From contig NZ_JACJSI010000032.1 in assembly GCF_014698065.1 (NCBI RefSeq), positions 1 to 64,000 of the forward strand: DNA of 64,000 nucleotides, written 5' to 3'. Source of the stretch: Nostoc flagelliforme FACHB-838. GTDB taxonomy: Bacteria; Cyanobacteriota; Cyanobacteriia; Cyanobacteriales; Nostocaceae. Positions 39,847 through 48,520 of this stretch are shown here, piece by piece; positions within the stretch are counted from its first letter, which is position 1; the number at the start of each line of letters is the position of its first letter. The position numbers and the translations under genes are program-made. The notes beneath the pieces are model-generated. The model saw only the letters and a list, made by a program, of their open reading frames with translations, did not search any database and was not told the origin of the DNA.

Positions 39847-40171
39847 TATTTATTACGCAAATCTTAGTACCGTGATGGGTTCAGAAATGGGTAAACGTCG
39901 TCCAGTGTTAATTGTCAGTAATAATATAAGTAATAGTGCTGCTACTACTGTGACAATTTTACCCCTTTCTTCTAATGTGAGCCGTGTTTATCCCTTTGAA
40001 GTTCTGCTTAATTCAGAAATTAGTGGTTTAACGAAGCCTTCTAAAGTACAGGCGCAGCAGGTGCGAACAATTTCTAAGCAACGAATTACTGGTGAAGTAT
40101 TGGGTAGTTTAAACGAAGATATGATGGTACTAATTGATGCAGCGTTGAAATTGCATTTGGGATTGATTTGA
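39833..40171 (+). CDS. MazF/PemK-family mRNA interferase toxin, copy 2 (intact)
   Basis: The 112-residue product has the complete MazF fold: MKRGDIYYANLSTVMGSEMG, KRRPVLIVSNN, TTVTILPLSSN and a C-terminal helix with QQVRTISKQRI. MazF-type toxins cut single-stranded mRNA; the Arg in KRRPVLI and the Thr/Ser in ILPLSS are the usual active-site region. It is translationally coupled to the antitoxin. It is the only intact one of the two mazF copies. Confidence 0.9.
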   Translation: MKRGDIYYANLSTVMGSEMGKRRPVLIVSNNISNSAATTVTILPLSSNVSRVYPFEVLLNSEISGLTKPSKVQAQQVRTISKQRITGEVLGSLNEDMMVLIDAALKLHLGLI

Positions 40172-40202
40172 GTTTGCAGAAAAATAGCGATGTTTAACTA
40201 AA

Positions 40203-40249
40203 GACTTCAAGTAGAGATAATTATGAACCAAGAGCTTACGCAAGCGATC
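40203..40249 (+). repeat. Repeat module copy 4 (short)
   Basis: The short ORF MNQELTQAIAVGS starts at 40223. Its 5' half matches copies 1-3, and then it diverges at a GCGATCGC site. Confidence 0.5.
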
Positions 40250-40350
40250 GCAGTTGGATCTTAAATTTTCATTAACTTTACGTAGGCATCGTACCTGCTG
40301 GGCTTTGAGATTAAGCTAGCATATTAGTATGAATTATTTTTGTTACTACT

Positions 40351-40456
40351 TGTATATGCTCAGACTAAGCTATTGATTTGGGTTTGATAATCCTGTCCTT
40401 GCGACTTAAACCACTCTAATACATCGCTGTCAATGCGTAACGTAACCTGTGTTTTA
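40351..40456 (-). pseudogene. brnA 3'-end remnant
   Basis: About 105 bases match the 3' part of brnA (38966-39074) closely, for example CGACTTAAACCACTC and ATACATCGCTGTCAATGCGT. In-frame stops and indels prevent translation. The bases just before it (40292-40350) match the mazE upstream region, so this is a third, collapsed copy of the toxin-antitoxin block. The rest of 40172-40796 holds no recognised gene. Confidence 0.75.
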
Positions 40457-40796
40457 ACAGGTACTGAAAATCACCTAACTCTAGAGCAAATGCGTTACAA
40501 CCAAGCAGTAAGAGCTTATACCAAAAAATTCAGACTTTTCCCAACTTGGTTGTAATTAATACTTTTGGGTTTGAAAGCAAATAGTTCTCCAAGCGTGGCG
40601 AATAGGTAGAGGTAGAACCGAAGTATGACTAGGTTGAATGTGCAATCAATAACAAGTATTTCTACTTATAACTTTATCTAGTAAATTTATATTCCTTTAG
40701 TAGAAGTAAGACTAATCAAAATGTTTTTATACTATTAATCAAGCAAAAATAGATAAATTTTTCAATTTAATCTAATTAAATAGAAAAGAGGCTTTA

Positions 40797-42659
40797 ATGA
40801 ACTTATTAAATATTAATGATACTGGAGTTACATTATCAGTTAAGGGTGATCACGAAAATGCTATTGCCTGGAAACAAATAACGCATCCACGTCCACAGTT
40901 GCAGCGATCGCCTTGGCAAAGCTTAAATGGTTTGTGGAAGTTTGCATTTGATGACGAAGGAAAATGTGTTCAACCCAGTGACCTGAAGCGATGGACTCAT
41001 TTGATAGAAGTTCCATTTGCTCCGGAATCAAGTAAAAGTGGGATAGGTGACACGAATTTTCACTCAAACTTTTGGTACGAACGGGAATTTGCAACACCAG
41101 AAGGTGATGGTAGATTGCTGTTACACTTTGGTGCTGTCGACTACCATGCTCGTGTATGGGTTAATGGTCAATATATAGCTGAACATGAAGGGGGACACAC
41201 CAATTTCTCGCTCGATATTACTCACGTCTTAAATGACAGTGGCACAACAACAGTAACAGTATGGGCGCAAGATGATCCACAAGACCTCGCTAAACCTCGC
41301 GGTAAACAAGATTGGCAATTGAAACCCCACAGTATTTGGTATCCTCGCACTAGCGGCATTTGGCAGACAGTCTGGATTGAGCGAGTGGGTAAAACTTATC
41401 TTGGCCATCTGTGTTGGAATTCCGATTTTGAGCGATGGGAGGTTGGTTTTGAAGCGGTGCTGGCGGGTGCTGTGCCAGTTTCCGGTGTACAAATCAAGAT
41501 GGAATTAAGCATTGGCGGTACTGTATTGGTGAATGATACATACGAAGTGTTGAATGGAGAAATTAACCGCCGTATTTCTCTTGGCGATCCTGGGATTGAT
41601 GACTTCCGTAACGAATTATTGTGGAGTCCAGAAAAGCCAACGTTAATTGATGCCAAAATTCAACTGTGGAGTAATGATCAGTTATTAGATGAAGTAAAAT
41701 CTTACACAGCGATGCGAACAGTGAGCGTACAGCGCGATCGCTTTATGCTCAATGGTCGCCCCTACTATTTACGCCTTGTTCTCGACCAAGGTTACTGGCC
41801 AGAGACACTGATGACTCCACCCAGCGATGAGGCGTTGCGACGTGATGTAGAACTGATCAAAGCAATGGGTTTCAACGGAGTACGCAAACACCAAAAAATT
41901 GAAGACCCCCGATTTTTGTATTGGGCAGATGTTTTAGGGTTATTGGTATGGGAAGAAATGCCCAGCGCCTATCGCTTTACCCGTAAAGCTGTAGAACGCA
42001 TGACGCACGAATGGACTGAAGTCATCAAAAGAGATTCCAGCCATCCATGTATTGTTGCTTGGGTGCCCTTTAATGAATCTTGGGGAGTACCGAATTTAGT
42101 GGAGACAGCAGCTCACCGCAACTATGTTTTAGCAATGTATCACTTGACCAAAACCCTTGACCCAACTCGTCCAGTCATTGGTAACGATGGCTGGGAAAGT
42201 ATAGATACAGATATTCTGGCAATTCATGATTATGATACCAAGCCACTGCAATTACTCCGTCGATATGGGCCAGAGGTGAAGCTGTCAGATATGCTCAATC
42301 ATAAACGCCCTGGAGGACGTATCCTCACACTCGACAACTATCCACATCAAGGGCAACCAGTTATGCTTACAGAGTTTGGTGGTATTGCTTATGCTCCAGA
42401 AGACGAGCCAAATACAGACCAAGTTTGGGGATATGAGCGTTGCTGGAGTATCTCCGAGTTAGAAATGAAATATGCTGCTCTACTCCAAGCCGTCAATGAT
42501 ATTGAACTGTTCAGTGGATTCTGTTACACACAATTTACTGATACTTTCCAAGAAGCTAACGGTTTGTTGTACAGCGATCGCACTCCCAAATTTCCTCTTG
42601 AGGCAATCCGGGCTGCAACCATTTCCGGAGGAGGATTTTGCACTCCTAGTAGGTGTTAA
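40797..42659 (+). CDS. Glycoside hydrolase family 2 protein (beta-galactosidase/glucuronidase-like)
   Basis: The 620-residue protein has the GH2 order: sugar-binding jelly roll (about 25-200, FHSNFWYEREF and GAVDYHARVWVNG), immunoglobulin-like domain (about 205-310) and TIM barrel. The acid/base is Glu427 in VPFNESWG and the likely nucleophile is Glu526 in MLTEFGG. FNGVRKHQKIEDPRFLYWAD is typical of the barrel. There is no signal peptide, so it is probably cytoplasmic. Specificity cannot be assigned. GAGG lies just before the ATG. It stands alone at the edge of the toxin-antitoxin island, so horizontal transfer is possible. Confidence 0.88.
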   Translation: MNLLNINDTGVTLSVKGDHENAIAWKQITHPRPQLQRSPWQSLNGLWKFAFDDEGKCVQPSDLKRWTHLIEVPFAPESSKSGIGDTNFHSNFWYEREFATPEGDGRLLLHFGAVDYHARVWVNGQYIAEHEGGHTNFSLDITHVLNDSGTTTVTVWAQDDPQDLAKPRGKQDWQLKPHSIWYPRTSGIWQTVWIERVGKTYLGHLCWNSDFERWEVGFEAVLAGAVPVSGVQIKMELSIGGTVLVNDTYEVLNGEINRRISLGDPGIDDFRNELLWSPEKPTLIDAKIQLWSNDQLLDEVKSYTAMRTVSVQRDRFMLNGRPYYLRLVLDQGYWPETLMTPPSDEALRRDVELIKAMGFNGVRKHQKIEDPRFLYWADVLGLLVWEEMPSAYRFTRKAVERMTHEWTEVIKRDSSHPCIVAWVPFNESWGVPNLVETAAHRNYVLAMYHLTKTLDPTRPVIGNDGWESIDTDILAIHDYDTKPLQLLRRYGPEVKLSDMLNHKRPGGRILTLDNYPHQGQPVMLTEFGGIAYAPEDEPNTDQVWGYERCWSISELEMKYAALLQAVNDIELFSGFCYTQFTDTFQEANGLLYSDRTPKFPLEAIRAATISGGGFCTPSRC

Positions 42660-42826
42660 AGTTGGGAATTGGAGACTAAAATTTTTACTCTCCAGTTGCT
42701 CTGCTTTTCATATTCGTAAATTTACTTAAATTATTGGTATAAATAGGTATTAGTTTTATTTGCGATCGCTCTTGGGCAAAACTGCAATTCTTGATAAGAA
42801 TATTTCTGCTATTTAAGCGGCGTTGT

Positions 42827-43501
42827 ATGGATGAGAATGAAAAACGAATCTTTGACTCATGGCAGATGAATGCTTTGTTATGGACACAAGCAATTCGTGA
42901 GCAGCAAATTGAAAGTCGTGCGATCGCCACAGATGCCGCTATAGTCAAAGCAGTAAGCCAACTCAATCCAAGAACATTCTTAGATATTGGATGCGGTGAG
43001 GGATGGTTGTCTCGACAGCTTTTTTCTTTAGGAATTGATGGCTGGGGTGTTGATTTTTGTGCCGATCTCATTGACGCAGCAAAGCATAGTGGCGATTCTC
43101 GCTTTGTTGTCTGTTCATACTCGGATCTTGTATCACAAAAATTTAGCACTATTAACTATTTCTCTTGCTTCATCTGCAACTTTTCAATTCTAGGCGAATT
43201 CGCTCTTGATGAGATTGCTAAGGCAGGCCATAACCTGTTAGAGGAAAAAGGCAAAATAATTATTCAAACACTTCATCCGATAATTGCTTGCGGTGATACA
43301 TACTCCAATGGGTGGCGCGAAGTTTCATGGCAACCAGTTGCAGATGCGGCATTTCACCCTACACCTTGGTATTTCAGAACACTCGAATCATGGATCAACG
43401 ATTTCCATGCTTTGAATTACCGATTGCTAAATTTATATGAGCCGTGTAATCCCAAAACTAACAAACCGATTTCAATTATTTTTGTCTTTGAGCGGCAGTA
43501 A
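42827..43501 (+). CDS. Class I SAM-dependent methyltransferase
   Basis: The 224-residue product shows motif I FLDIGCGEGWLSRQL (about 51-65) with VDFCADLIDAAK following. The rest fits methyltransferase 11/25-type folds, including LLEEKGKIIIQTLHP. Substrate is unknown. I chose the ATG at 42827 (MDENEKRIFDSWQMN) over a TTG at 42791. Its neighbour upstream is the GH2 gene, 167 bases away, with no sign of a shared operon. Confidence 0.85.
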   Translation: MDENEKRIFDSWQMNALLWTQAIREQQIESRAIATDAAIVKAVSQLNPRTFLDIGCGEGWLSRQLFSLGIDGWGVDFCADLIDAAKHSGDSRFVVCSYSDLVSQKFSTINYFSCFICNFSILGEFALDEIAKAGHNLLEEKGKIIIQTLHPIIACGDTYSNGWREVSWQPVADAAFHPTPWYFRTLESWINDFHALNYRLLNLYEPCNPKTNKPISIIFVFERQ

Positions 43502-43692
43502 AGTATTAAGTACATTTGCTCTCGCCGCTATCTGCTACCCTACAGCTGCTTAACTTCATTCACCCAGCCAATGCAGTAGCTGATAGCTGACTTGGTGCAA
43601 TTTAGTTTGGGTATTAGTCACTTTCGAGCGATCGCTAGAGTAGTCCTCTTTTTGATTTTCCCCACTTTAAAGTGTCGAGGATGGTTATGATT

Positions 43693-44169
43693 TTAGTCTA
43701 CATAATCTGTTGGTATTTGCTCTTCAACAGCGTTATCTGAAACTATTGGGCGGCTACCATCTATCTCTAGAGTATCCTGAACTTGAAAATTACTCTCAGC
43801 GATCGGACGTTGACCGTCTATGTCAAGAACAGCTTCAACCTCTAAATCACTAGGGTCAATTGGACGCTTCCCGTCTACATTCAGCATATCATGTTCTTGA
43901 AAAGCGCTCTTACCAATCGGGCGTTGACCATCTATATTAATTGTTTTATCATAATCGTTTTCATCCTTCACAATTGGGCGCTCACCATCTATATTAATTG
44001 TTTCCTTAATCTCGATGTTACTTGGATCAACTGGACGCTCACCATCTATATTAATTGTTTTAGTTAACTGTTTGGGTTCGTTAGATGATGAATGCGTATC
44101 AGTTTCAGTTCCTTTTTTATCGTGAACCAAATTATTTTTAGTACTATCAGCTTTTTTCGTGTTATCCAT
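43693..44169 (-). CDS. Acidic protein with six exact 19-residue IDGxRP repeats
   Basis: The 158-residue product has a polar N-terminus (1-37) followed by six repeats of a ten-residue core, T-I/L-N/D-I/V-D-G-x-R-P-I/V. Cores begin at residues 38, 57, 76, 95, 114 and 133, a strict 19-residue period. Spacers are acidic and variable. There is no signal peptide, membrane segment or cysteine. The period, the invariant DGxRP and the diversified spacers suggest a repeated ligand-binding or substrate motif. No family is recognised. It sits in a decaying region but is itself intact. Confidence 0.75.
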   Translation of the reverse strand: MDNTKKADSTKNNLVHDKKGTETDTHSSSNEPKQLTKTINIDGERPVDPSNIEIKETINIDGERPIVKDENDYDKTINIDGQRPIGKSAFQEHDMLNVDGKRPIDPSDLEVEAVLDIDGQRPIAESNFQVQDTLEIDGSRPIVSDNAVEEQIPTDYVD

Positions 44170-44435
44170 GTTTTTTATTGTTCTTACAAGCTATTTATTT
44201 GCTAACAACATGAGCTTAAAATCTGTTTGTCTCTCAGTTAAAGGAACCGGAATTAGGTAAAACACAGGAAAATTATAGTTTTTCTAATATATATAAGAGC
44301 TTACTGGAGTAAGAGCAAGAAATCTTCTATCACAACACAGAATACATCTATGGCTTGAGAGGGATTTGTCATCTCTCAACAAACATACAGACGAATTGTT
44401 GCAATCACGGCGATGCCTGCGGCGGACTACGCCAA

Positions 44436-44620
44436 CGCATTTGTTACTTCGGGTTCGCATTTGTTACTTCGGGGTTCGCATTTGCTACTTCGGGGTTCGC
44501 ATTTGCTATTTCGGGGTTCGCATTTGTTACTTCGGGGTTCGCATTTGTTACTTTGAGGTTCGCATTTGCTATTTCGAGGTTCGCATTTGTTACTTCGGGG
44601 TTCGCATTTGCTATTTCGGC
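44436..44620. repeat. 21-bp minisatellite, nine copies
   Basis: The unit CGCATTTGCTACTTCGGGGTT repeats at 44436, 44456, 44477, 44498, 44519, 44540, 44561, 44582 and 44603. The period is 21 except for a 20-base first unit. Variation is mainly GTTACTTC versus GCTATTTC. Because 21 is a multiple of three, several frames stay open (GFAFATS or VRICYFG on plus, NANPEVA on minus). None has a convincing gene context, so I treat it as a non-coding tandem repeat. Confidence 0.8.
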
Positions 44621-44886
44621 GTGTCCATAACGCACGTTACGAAACTACTAGAATTGAAACCGATGCTGGTCATACTTGTGTGTACACCGTAGGTTCAACT
44701 GAGCCTCAAGAACTACCCCCTGACGTATGGCGTAGATATAGCATAGGTTACAGCAAAGCAAAGTAGAGTAGTGCAAATCTTCTGCCAACATATTTTGTAG
44801 TATAATTGTAATACAAATAAAACCTTTATTTTTTCGTGAAAAGCTTGTGCTAACTTTGACTTGATTGCACTAGAAGGAGAGTGGCA

Positions 44887-45187
44887 ATGAAAAAAGTAGC
44901 TGTGTTTGGCAACGCTGGAGGCGGGAAGGAAATCAACTCTAAGCAAGAAATTATCTCAAATCACTGGTTTGCCGCTTTACGTCTTAGACAAGATTAAATC
45001 TCAATCAGGAGGCAAGCTGGTTTCAGATGAAGATTATAAGCTTGCCCATCAACAAATTTTAGTTAGTGACCAATGGATTATTGACGGGTTTGGTTGCATG
45101 GAAACCCTCTGGCTACGACTCAATGAGGCGGATACTCTAATTTTTGTCGATTTACCGCTATATGTGCATGGATGGTGGGTAACTAAA
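44887..45187 (+). pseudogene. P-loop nucleotide kinase-like gene, frameshifted and truncated
   Basis: It starts at ATG 44887 after AAGGAGAG with MKKVAVFGNAGGGK, the P-loop of adenylate-kinase-like proteins. About four extra bases (AAGG, near 44926-44930) shift the frame inside the P-loop. The other frame resumes with KSTLSKKLSQITGLPLYVLD. The sequence then runs LIFVDLPLYVHGWWVTK and breaks off at about 45187, roughly half the expected length. There it joins the tail of the minus-strand CARDB-type gene. Confidence 0.75.
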
Positions 45188-46545
45188 CCTCGATAATCAA
45201 GGATTAGTTGATTATCCACAATAGTTGCTGTTACTAAGTCTGCGTTGGTGTTCGCAAAGATAGTTTTAGCGATCGCATCTCCGTCTACATCACTGAAGAT
45301 ATTGCTTAGATCAATAATCGTGTTGACTGCATCTTCGTTGACAGTAAGGTTAGACAGGGGTTGATTAACAGTTGGAGGATTATCGAGCAATTGATTTTCA
45401 AGAATGGTTAAGCTAAAGGCATTGCTGACACTTGCTTGCGCTGTATCTGTTGCAGTTACAACTACATTTAAGGTTCCGGCACTGTCTGCGGTTGGAATAC
45501 CGTTAAAGGTACGAGTCGCTGGATTAAAATTTAACCAAGAAGGAACAGCTTGAGTTGGAACTGTGATGTTACTAATTACTAAATCAGGAACATTACTAAG
45601 AGTAATAACAGTGGGATTAACTGTTACGCCAATATTGTTATTTTCAAGAGCATCTTCGGTAATAAAATTACCGCTATCAGTCCGAACTAAAACATAGTAA
45701 TTACCTTGGATATCAGCAGGTAAGGTAAAGGTGCCGGAAGATTGATAAAAACTCGATGGTGCAAGGCTAGGAGATTGATAAATTCTATCTAAATAAATAT
45801 CTCCTTCATTTAAAATCTGGTCAGTGGAAAGGAAAACTTCGTCATACCAATTGTCAGAATTAATAGTATTTTCACCCAAATTTTCAACTTTCCAAGTAAC
45901 CGTAAAGGGCTGCCCTGACGTAGCTGTAGTAGAAACGTTAATTTGTGTGACTTGTAAATCTGGAGTTTTTCGAATTACATCTAGAGGAATAGCCGCAGAG
46001 CTATTATTATTTTCTTGAGTTGCTTCGTAAACATTTTGATTGTAATCAGTCACAACAAAAAGATTATAATCTCCACCAAAGCTGAAAGTAATGGTTATTA
46101 ATTCATTACGAGAATAACTTCCCCCTACATTCAGTAACCCATTACGGCTAAAGTCTTGTAATGCAATATCATCACTATTGCCTAAAATATTATCTTTGGA
46201 AGCAATAATGCGATCTGTCCAACTATTAACTGCCGTGTCACCAATTCCTTGATTTATTACTGTCCAATTAATCCGCAGGGATTTACTATTTTCTCCGGTT
46301 TCTGGCGTAGTAACACTAGAAACAAGCAAATCTGCTGGACGAGAGGAGATAGTAATAACCTGATTGTCAAAGTTACTATTATTGTTATTATCTAGTTCAA
46401 AAACTTGATTTGTGCTATCTGTGACAGCAAATACATAGAATGTTCCTACTACAGTATTAGGGAGAGTAAAAACAGCAGATGCTGTGTAGGATTCATCAGC
46501 ACTGAGAGCGCCAGAACGATTGCGATCGCCTGAGCAAAAACAATT
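45188..46545 (-). pseudogene. CARDB / Ig-like repeat surface protein fragment
   Basis: The frame is open from a TAG at 46546-46548 to the junction with the kinase remnant. It encodes at least three CARDB-type beta-sandwich repeats (for example LLVSSVTTPETG, DLQVTQINVSTTATSGQPFTV and DLVISNITVP). A putative-Ig/cadherin-like module follows (WLNFNPATRTFNGIPTADSAG), then the start of another (NPPTVNQPLSNLTVNED). No proper start exists at the 5' end, and the 3' end is replaced by antisense kinase sequence (ending THHPCTYSGK). It is an internal piece of what was probably a very large calcium-dependent adhesin-like protein. Confidence 0.75.
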
Positions 46546-46863
46546 CTATTAACTTCTGCAATGATGCTCACACCATTTTGATATACAACTTGAGCCTGAG
46601 GGGGCGACATGAAAGCTAAAACGTAGATAAAATAAGCTCCATAGCCCTCAGAACTTGAGCTGCATTATTGGTAATAACTGGCGGTCTAGCTAATTCCCAA
46701 TCACTAGGAACAATATTTATCTTTCAGTGCAGTGATATAAGAGCGGTTCAACTTCGAGAACGATTCCAAAAAGCTTTGAACTGACTTCTCCAATACACCC
46801 AAATCCACAAACATTTTTTATTCAGCTTGATGAACCGGACATGATACAAAGGGGCTGTTTAGC
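46546..46863. other. Intergenic/decayed region, 318 bp
   Basis: No intact gene. Short minus-strand frames may be further debris of the CARDB-type gene, but none is convincing. Confidence 0.4.
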
Positions 46864-47250
46864 TTACTTTTCCAAACTCCAGCCCAGGGCTAGAGCTACT
46901 TCAGCAGCTAATTCTAGGGGATTGAATGGTTTAGCGATCGCACTGATCATTCCCATCTGGGTATAGCGACGGCGATCGGAAGCCTGGATTTTGGCAGTTA
47001 ACAAAATTACCGGAATCGCTTTGGTTAACGGATTGGCTTGTAACTTTTCAAAAGTAGTGATGCCATCCATTCCTGGCATCATCACATCTAGTAAAATTGC
47101 ATCTGGTTGGTAAGTTTCAGCTTTAATTATGCCTTCTTCACCAGAACTCGCTGTTACTACTTTCCAGCCTGCGACTGTTTCCAAGCAAATCTTGGCAACT
47201 TCTTGAATATACTGCTCGTTATCAACCACTAGAATTTGCTTTGTTGTCAT
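46864..47250 (-). CDS. CheY-like response regulator
   Basis: The 128-residue single receiver domain starts ILVVDNEQYIQEVAKICLE. Its phosphoacceptor Asp is in AILLDVMMPGMDG (about residue 55), the conserved Thr in VILLTAKIQ, and the Lys in AIAKPFNPLEL. No output domain is present. The start codon overlaps the end of the upstream kinase frame by 29 bases, so it is translationally coupled to that broken gene and probably served as its phosphate acceptor. Confidence 0.88.
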   Translation of the reverse strand: MTTKQILVVDNEQYIQEVAKICLETVAGWKVVTASSGEEGIIKAETYQPDAILLDVMMPGMDGITTFEKLQANPLTKAIPVILLTAKIQASDRRRYTQMGMISAIAKPFNPLELAAEVALALGWSLEK

Positions 47251-48520
47251 CGCTGCTATCCTTTTGTTGGTTCAGGGGAATCTGCTGAAGTAATTCCATC
47301 ATCCGTTGTTCAAATTCCTCGGTAGTAACACGCCCTTTGGTTAAAAATTCTGCATCTTGGCTTAATTGGCTATTTACGTGTGCATCGTAACGAATATCAA
47401 TCACAGGAATGGTGGAAGAGTTTTCTAAATTAGTATTTTGGAAAGTCTCAAACAACGGCAAAGTGACGTAAAAAGTGCTACCTTCGCCTAATGTACTTTC
47501 AGCCCAGATGCGTCCGCCGTGCTGTTGCATAATGCTTTTACAAATTGCCAAACCTAAACCAGTACCATCATGGTTGCGTGAATCTGAAGAGTCAACTTGT
47601 TGAAAGCGCTCAAAGATACTCTCAAGTTTCTCTGTTGGAATACCGCGTCCAGTATCTTTGACTGTCAACAAAACTTCATTCCCTTGTTGTTGTGCCCCTA
47701 ACCAAACCGCAGATCCAGCAGACGAAAATTTAATGGCGTTACTCAGTAGATTAGTTAAGGTTTGGACAATGCGATCGCAATCAGCCAATACTTGAATGGA
47801 TAGGGCAGATATAGATAATTTTATTTCTGCTTTGTCAGCGAGAGGCTGCATAACATTTACAGCTTGAGTGATTAGATCAAGGATATTGCAGATTTCTGGT
47901 TCCATCTTCGCCTTACCCGATTCGATCCGCTCAATGTCTAGAATGTCGTTGATTAAACGTACTAGACGTTCGCTGCTATCAGTAGCAATTTGCAGCAGGC
48001 GTTTTGCTTGCTCTGAGTCTGTCGGTAGCAAGCCACTGGCTAGCATTCCTAGAGAGCCGTAAATTGAAGTTAAAGGTGTGCGGAGTTCATGACTAACAAC
48101 AGAGACAAATTCATCTTTCATCCGTTCGATTTGCTTTCGTTCTGTGATGTCTCGTAAGATAACCGTATAAAATATTTCCTCACCCATATCTATTTTAGAA
48201 ATGGAAGCCTCCGCCGGAAACTCAGCACCATCCTTGCGTCGGCCATAGATTTCACGCCGTTCTCCCATCCGGCGGGCAACATTAGGAGATTGGCCAAAAT
48301 CAACTACATGTTGACGATGCATTTGAAAAAAACGCTGCGGTAAGAGTAAATCAAGGCCCTTTCCAATTACTTCCTGGGCAGAGTAGCCGAAAATCTTCTC
48401 TGCTCCTTGATTAAACAAGGTGATATTTTGGAATCCGTTGATGGAAATAATTGCATCATCAGCAATATCTAAAATCCGTGCAAATCGGGCTTGAGAGAAC
48501 CGTAATTCTTCTTGTGTGCG
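47222..48520 (-). pseudogene. PAS-histidine kinase half of a TAG-split signalling gene
   Basis: The frame continues the upstream response-regulator ORF after a TAG (48521-48523) with RTQEELRFSQARFARILDIA, then a PAS domain (LFNQGAEKIFGYSAQEVIGKG), HisKA (VSVVSHELRTPLTSIYGSL) and HATPase_c (DTGRGIP, GTGLGLAICKS). No ATG or GTG precedes the PAS domain. The first candidate, TTG at 48418, lies inside it and would remove its first strand. The intact gene would have joined both halves at LQSQLDER-Q-RTQEEL (CAG to TAG). The kinase domains themselves look complete. Confidence 0.8.

Noticed and set aside
44436..44620. CRISPR array
   Set aside because: Units are contiguous 21-bp direct repeats without unique spacers.
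44355..44692. Heptapeptide-repeat ORFs (GFAFATS, VRICYFG and NANPEVA readings)
   Set aside because: They are forced by the 21-bp tandem repeat in every frame. No frame has a good start or a conserved flank, and the resemblance of NANP to the malaria surface protein is coincidence.
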